From NCBI GenBank assembly GCA_019635435.1, contig JAHBZM010000001.1, forward strand, positions 62,001 through 126,000: DNA of 64,000 bases, given 5' to 3'. The DNA comes from Ramlibacter sp. (GTDB taxonomy: Bacteria; Pseudomonadota; Gammaproteobacteria; Burkholderiales; Burkholderiaceae_C). Made by a program: the position numbers and the translations under genes. The notes under the pieces were generated by a model. That model was not told the origin of the DNA, did no database searches, and saw only the letters and a program-made list of their open reading frames with translations. This document shows, piece after piece, positions 60,589-64,000 of the stretch; position 1 is the stretch's first letter; each line of letters opens with the position of its first letter.

Positions 60589-60986
60589 GGCGCGGCCCCG
60601 TTGTAGCCACGCTCACCCTGGCAGGGAATCTCCTCGCGCCACAGGGCCAGCAGGCTCTCGAGCTCGGCCCGGTAGTCAAACAGCGGATCGTCCCGCTCCT
60701 TGATCCGGTCGACCACGGCAAAGACGAAGTTGTCGGCGCCGTGCGCGAGCCAGTCCTGCTGCAGGCGCCGGTTGCGGTGCGAGCGCAAGTTCAGCTCGAA
60801 GCGGTGGCGGTTCATCGTGCCGTCCAGGTTGAGGCTGCCGTCCACATAGACGCGGCCGTTCACCCGGTTGGTGATCGTGAACACGCCGGCGGGCCGGCGC
60901 GTCTCCTTGTAGTGCCGGGTCAGGGCGCGGCGGGCTGACGGGGAAGGCGCAGGGCCCATCCGGGGTGTGGAAGAAGTCATGTCCAT
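60585..60986 (-). CDS. GIY-YIG nuclease family protein
   Basis: A 133-residue GIY-YIG-like protein. GVFTITNRVNGRVYVDGS is the GIY-YIG segment (GVF and VYVDGS instead of the canonical triplets), followed by LRSHRNRRLQQDWLAHGADNFVFAVVD, typical of the group. The catalytic Arg and Glu positions seem present but the motif is divergent. Upstream ATG 60986 or 60980 may be the start. It is co-transcribed with the MarR gene, an unusual partnership. Confidence 0.8.
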   Translation of the reverse strand: MDMTSSTPRMGPAPSPSARRALTRHYKETRRPAGVFTITNRVNGRVYVDGSLNLDGTMNRHRFELNLRSHRNRRLQQDWLAHGADNFVFAVVDRIKERDDPLFDYRAELESLLALWREEIPCQGERGYNGAAP

Positions 60987-60987
60987 A

Positions 60988-61030
60988 TTTTGCCCGGGTT
61001 AAATTAGAATTGCAATATACCCGGGCAAAA
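60988..61030. promoter_or_regulatory. Long inverted repeat, probable MarR operator
   Basis: TTTTGCCCGGGT and its exact complement ACCCGGGCAAAA are separated by 19 bp of AT-rich sequence that could hold the -10 box. It abuts the first codon of the GIY-YIG gene. Confidence 0.7.
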
Positions 61031-61059
61031 CAATCTTGCCTCGCCGACCCCTTGGCCAC

Positions 61060-61280
61060 GCGGCCGGTCGTTTCCAGCGGGACGGGGGCGGCAACACGCA
61101 AAGCAGGTCGGTGCGCGCCACCAGCCACAGCAGGGTCGCATAGTCGGGGCAGGCCACCTCCACGCACGGCGGCCGCATCTGGCGCACCGCAAAGGCTTCA
61201 TGCAGCGCATTGACCGGGCCGCTGAGCGCCGACGCGACCACGGCCCATGACGCGTCCTGCAGCTCAGCCAGCCGCCTTTG
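61060..61280 (-). pseudogene. Remnant of a LysR regulator (C-terminal part)
   Basis: The minus strand carries the typical LysR effector-domain phrase RRLAELQDASWAVVASALSGP, then VNALHEAF and LLWLVARTDLLCVLPP. No HTH or N-terminal half is present, and an in-frame stop lies directly upstream. The 3' end runs into the MarR operator region. It is a decayed gene fragment. Confidence 0.6.
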
Positions 61281-61479
61281 AACCCGATGGCGAGGTCAAC
61301 TCACCCTTTCTCGGGACTATGCGGACGCGCGGAGGCGGCGGCAGCGACCTGATCGGGTCCATGCACACCGTCTACGACACCCACCCGCTGCGCGAGGAAG
61401 TGGGCGACAAGTACGCACCGCGCCCCCGTGGCGGCGCCGGGCGCGGGTGCTTGAGGCATCAGATCGTGGAGTCGCTCGT
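61281..61479. other. Degenerate stretch, possible gene remnant
   Basis: A plus-strand frame reads NSPFLGTMRTRGGGGSDLIG and HTVYDTHPLREEVGDKYAP, which looks protein-like but has no start or family that I recognise. It is probably debris from the event that truncated the LysR gene. No other feature is seen in this gap. Confidence 0.35.
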
Positions 61480-61537
61480 GTTTTGATAGCAAGAAGTGGC
61501 CACCAGCTCTGGACTCCAGGCCTGTTTGGCTTGAAAG
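61480..61537 (+). repeat. Dispersed repeat, copy 7 (intergenic)
   Basis: TTTTGATAGCAAGAAGTGG, CCACCAGCTCTGGACTCCAG and GCCTGTTTGGCTTGAAA. It is 24 bp from the 3' end of the deoxyribosyltransferase-like gene. Confidence 0.85.
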
Positions 61538-61561
61538 CTCCGGAGAAACGGCGCATTCGGA

Positions 61562-62533
61562 CTATTTCGACGGAACTTTCAAAGGCCCCTGCCCAAGGGT
61601 GGCGCGAATCCGATTCACCAGCCGGTCCCTTGCCTCCTCCAACTTGTCTGCAGTCCAGAAAATGCAGTTGTACTGGCGCACGTCGAAATGGAGGGTCTCG
61701 CCTTCTTGGCACATGAAAATGACCGGCAGCCCCAATCCGTGAGCAAAACCAGCCTCGTAGTACACGCCGCCTCGATTGCCAGTAAAGTCGGCCACGACAA
61801 ACCGCGCGGAGCGAATGGACGCGATGATCTTGTCGTCAATTTTTTCGTTGTGCGGAGCGATATCAATTTTCAGGGGCTCATAACCCGACAAACGAATCGC
61901 AGGGTCGATCACCTCAAACCACAGTGACTCGACGCGCTTGTCAAACCACATGGCACAGAAAGCAATGCTGGACTCTATTGAAGGGGCTGTCTCAAGGCGC
62001 ATCAACCCCTTGGGCGCCACCTGATAGTCCCAATTGTTCTGGCTTGCCAGCCAACCCAGCTCGTTGCACAGGACCTCGGTCACCATGTATCGCATTTCGT
62101 CCAGGTCCCGATTCCACCCGGTTGGCATCAAATTGCTGGCAATCAATACCAACGCGCTGGGCGATACGCCACTCCCCTCGAAGGCCGGCCGGTTCTCGCG
62201 CTGCCCTCTCCCCAGTTCCTCAACCCCAAAACTCTTTCCAGGTGAATAGCGAATTGCAATCCATGAAAGCATCCGGTGGGCACGCTGGACCACCCCGGGT
62301 GGGGTGGAAGCGGCCGCCTGGTCCAGCAGTTCCGCCGTGAGGAGACCGTCGCCCAGGTACTGACAGATCCACGCGGACACCTTCCACCGCAAGTCATCCG
62401 CGACGGCTCGAGCATTGACCCTGGCTTCGTGCGTCATGCGAAATGACCCGCATTGCTCGCAGCCCACCTCGTAATCATTCTCAGCCCCGGGGGTCACCAC
62501 GGCATCCCGGTAGTCACAAACGGGGCAGGTCAT
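61562..62533 (-). CDS. Zinc-ribbon protein with nucleoside 2-deoxyribosyltransferase-like domain
   Basis: A 323-residue protein in two parts. The N-terminal zinc ribbon has CPVC at residues 3-6 and CEQC at 25-28. A helical middle follows, and then a C-terminal alpha/beta domain from about 190 with AFCAMWFD, RFVVADFTGNRGGVYYEAGFAHGLG (Asp249, Glu260) and VIFMC. The latter looks like the 2-deoxyribosyltransferase/TIR-related fold used in NAD- or nucleotide-depleting defence proteins. The ATG follows the antitoxin stop with no gap. The role is inferred. Confidence 0.78.
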   Translation of the reverse strand: MTCPVCDYRDAVVTPGAENDYEVGCEQCGSFRMTHEARVNARAVADDLRWKVSAWICQYLGDGLLTAELLDQAAASTPPGVVQRAHRMLSWIAIRYSPGKSFGVEELGRGQRENRPAFEGSGVSPSALVLIASNLMPTGWNRDLDEMRYMVTEVLCNELGWLASQNNWDYQVAPKGLMRLETAPSIESSIAFCAMWFDKRVESLWFEVIDPAIRLSGYEPLKIDIAPHNEKIDDKIIASIRSARFVVADFTGNRGGVYYEAGFAHGLGLPVIFMCQEGETLHFDVRQYNCIFWTADKLEEARDRLVNRIRATLGQGPLKVPSK

Positions 62534-62830
62534 TCAAGCCACCTTCTTCAACTTCATCTCCACCCGCATTCCCGCTGAAGCGAGCATTTGCACCAGCGTG
62601 TCGATGGAGAACAGGTCCATCTTGCCGCGCACCAGATCAGACACCCGGGGCTGGGTGACGCCAAACAGCTTGGCGGCCTCGGCCTGGGTCAGGTCATTTT
62701 TGCGAATGTGTTCGGCGATGGCCATCATCAGTTCGCTGCGCGCCTTCATGTGCGCAGCTTCGCTTGGAGTGTCTTCGATGGCGTCCCACACACTGGGGAA
62801 CCGCGGTGCCTTGGCTGCTGGTTTGTTCAT
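62534..62830 (-). CDS. XRE-family HigA-type antitoxin
   Basis: A 98-residue HTH protein: RKNDLTQAEAAKLFGVTQPRVSDLVRGKMDLFSIDTL is a complete XRE motif, and the C-terminal LASAGMRVEMKLKK is typical of the group that partners phage-Gp49-like toxins. Its start overlaps the toxin stop by 4 bp (toxin first, the HigBA order). It probably represses the operon through the dyad at 63175. Confidence 0.92.
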   Translation of the reverse strand: MNKPAAKAPRFPSVWDAIEDTPSEAAHMKARSELMMAIAEHIRKNDLTQAEAAKLFGVTQPRVSDLVRGKMDLFSIDTLVQMLASAGMRVEMKLKKVA

Positions 62831-63165
62831 TTCGATCTCCTTGCTCTGCGGGTCATCAATTCGCCAAGCCTGGCGACGGCCAATTCAATTTCAAATTTGG
62901 GCGTCTTTTGAGTCTTCTTCTGGAAACAATGCAGGACATACACCGCCTCTGGAAGCCTGGTGATGTAGATCACCCGCCAGGCGCCCGTTTGGTCACGCAC
63001 CCTGATTTCCCGCACCCCCACGCCGATGCCGGACATGGGCTTCCAGTCCGCAGGATCCAGGCCGTTCTGGATGCGATCTATCTGGTGCCCCATGGCTCGA
63101 CGCGCGGACAGGGGAAATTGCCGCAAGTCATCCAGCGAAGTGCCAACAAACTCAACATCCTTCAT
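62827..63165 (-). CDS. HigB/RelE-type (Gp49-like) toxin
   Basis: A 112-residue RelE-superfamily toxin: FVGTSLDDLRQFPLSARRAMGHQI, GVGVREIRVRDQTGAWRVIYI and VYVLHCFQKKTQKTP, the FxKKT C-terminal motif of the family. Such proteins are ribosome-dependent mRNA interferases. It is the first gene of the triad. Confidence 0.92.
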   Translation of the reverse strand: MKDVEFVGTSLDDLRQFPLSARRAMGHQIDRIQNGLDPADWKPMSGIGVGVREIRVRDQTGAWRVIYITRLPEAVYVLHCFQKKTQKTPKFEIELAVARLGELMTRRARRSK

Positions 63166-63174
63166 TCGTCAATG

Positions 63175-63190
63175 ATACAATATTTTGTAT
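63175..63190. promoter_or_regulatory. Operator dyad of the toxin-antitoxin operon
   Basis: ATACAA-TATT-TTGTAT, with perfect 6-bp arms, is 9 bp upstream of the toxin start in an AT-rich promoter region. It is a likely HigA operator. Confidence 0.65.
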
Positions 63191-63199
63191 ATTGAGTCT

Positions 63200-63274
63200 G
63201 GCGCTTTTTGCTCCTTTTTTCATAGCGAACAGTGGCCACCAGTACTGGACTCCAGCCCTGTTTGGCTTGCAAAT
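63200..63274 (+). repeat. Dispersed repeat, copy 8 (intergenic)
   Basis: GCGCTTTTTGCTCC, TTTTTTCATAGCGAACAG, TGGCCACCAGTACTGGACT, CCAGCCCTGTTTGGCTTGC. It is the longest copy and shows the 5' TTTTGCTCC block. It separates the toxin operon from the PfkB kinase gene. Confidence 0.85.
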
Positions 63275-63275
63275 G

Positions 63276-64000
63276 TCAAACCATCGCGGGCTTGGGCCAG
63301 TCGGCCGTCCACCGCGCATAGGCGGCCAGGTCGGCCGGCACTGCGCCGCGCACTTCGCAGACATGGCCGGCAAACGCCGTGGCGCGGTCCAGGGTGTCGG
63401 CCAGCGGCCAGCCGCGCAGCAGGCCGGCCAGCACCACGGCCGAAAACGCGTCACCGGCGCCCACGGTGTCCACCAGCTGCACAGCGCGCGCGGGGGCGCC
63501 CCGGGCCGCGCACTCGCCACTGGCGTCAAAGGCCAGCGCGCCTTCGGGCCCGCAGGTCACCAGCAGCGTCTGCAGCGGCAACTGGCCGAGCACGTGGCGC
63601 GCGCTGCGCTGCACCGCCGCCGCGTCGGTGGTGGCCGGCACGGCGTGGCCCAGCCAGCCGCTGAGCATGGCCAGCTCTTCATCGTTGACCTTGAGCACCT
63701 GGGCCCGCTGCAGGGCCTGCAGCGCCACGTCCCGGGGTACATGGCCCTCGCGCCAGTTGAGGTCCAGAAAGCGGGGGCCCGCGTGCTGCCGCATCAGCGC
63801 CAGCCCCGTGGCCCGCGAGACGGGGCTGCGCAGGGCCAGCGTGCCGCTGTACAGCCAGCCACCGGCCGCCAGCGCGCGCAGCGCGGCGCGGGCCGGTTCC
63901 ATGGCCACCACGTCCCAGGCACAGGCCTCGCGGATGTGGAAGGCGTGGCTGCGGTCGGGCCGTGTGGTCACGTCCACCACGCCCGTGGCCTGGTCTGGCA
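63276..64000 (-). CDS. PfkB family carbohydrate kinase (5' end off window)
   Basis: A ribokinase/fructokinase-type sugar kinase, truncated at the right edge; about 240 C-terminal residues are visible. The PfkB signature 2 DTVGAGDAFSAVVLAG holds the catalytic Asp. The sugar-binding LDLNWREGH and LKVNDEELAML segments fit fructokinase. The frame is open to base 64000 and reads DQATGVVDVTTRPDR there, so internal start codons are not used. Confidence 0.92.
   Translation of the reverse strand, partial: PDQATGVVDVTTRPDRSHAFHIREACAWDVVAMEPARAALRALAAGGWLYSGTLALRSPVSRATGLALMRQHAGPRFLDLNWREGHVPRDVALQALQRAQVLKVNDEELAMLSGWLGHAVPATTDAAAVQRSARHVLGQLPLQTLLVTCGPEGALAFDASGECAARGAPARAVQLVDTVGAGDAFSAVVLAGLLRGWPLADTLDRATAFAGHVCEVRGAVPADLAAYARWTADWPKPAMV

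Overview
The window reads as a chromosomal segment of a GC-rich betaproteobacterium, most likely a member of the Burkholderiales family Comamonadaceae. Grounds: the tRNA-Tyr/Gly/Thr-tuf-tRNA-Trp-secE block, the rpe-gph-trpE gene order, a Bug-type solute receptor, many LysR regulators, and two dispersed repeats of a kind I associate with that family. The genus cannot be fixed from the sequence alone.

Layout. 1-2225 (minus): secE, tRNA-Trp, tuf, tRNA-Thr, tRNA-Gly, tRNA-Tyr. 2337-3500 (plus): patatin-like lipase. 3497-10709 (minus): a tryptophan operon with its own leader peptide, read trpL-trpE-[GxxExxY cassette]-trpG-threonine aldolase-LysE exporter-trpD-trpC-ung. 10842-14119: chalcone-isomerase-like protein, gph, small genes, rpe and apaG. 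14167-14283: a candidate small RNA with a consensus sigma70 promoter. 14367-18643 (plus): MarR regulator, antiporter, YbdK-type carboxylate-amine ligase, second antiporter. 18735-25148: thiL and two catabolic clusters with LysR regulators. 25175-31834 (plus): a tightly coupled run pgpA-pncC-MFS-269 aa-1175 aa, ending in two proteins of unknown function. 31932-33856: lower-GC integron-type gene cassettes with recognisable attC sites and no integrase in the window. 34235-39151: Acg-type nitroreductase, NAD-binding protein, LysR, FMN glutamate-synthase-like protein. 39099-47012 (minus): PIN protein, THUMP methyltransferase, rpoN, lptB, lptA, dsbA, SPOR protein, argS. 47121-57055: PsiF, DUF2214, CoA-transferase/HMG-CoA-lyase pair with a divergent IclR, a cation-chloride-cotransporter-like permease, and a TRAP permease pair. 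57165-60070: haloacid dehalogenase and malate synthase G. 60151-63190 (minus): MarR/GIY-YIG operon, a decayed LysR remnant, and a toxin-antitoxin-deoxyribosyltransferase-like triad. The window ends inside a PfkB sugar kinase.

The most unusual signals are these. (1) Four gene cassettes whose core sites pair with their own attC left ends. (2) A roughly 70-bp repeat with eight clear copies; five lie in frame inside otherwise conserved genes (ung, lysE-type, thiL, pncC, rlmL-type). A separate 60-bp palindrome is in frame inside the threonine aldolase. (3) A GxxExxY gene bounded by inverted repeats inside the trp operon. (4) The HigB-HigA-zinc-ribbon/deoxyribosyltransferase-like operon, which looks like a defence module. 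(5) An antiporter-ligase-antiporter operon and the uncharacterised 269/1175 aa pair.
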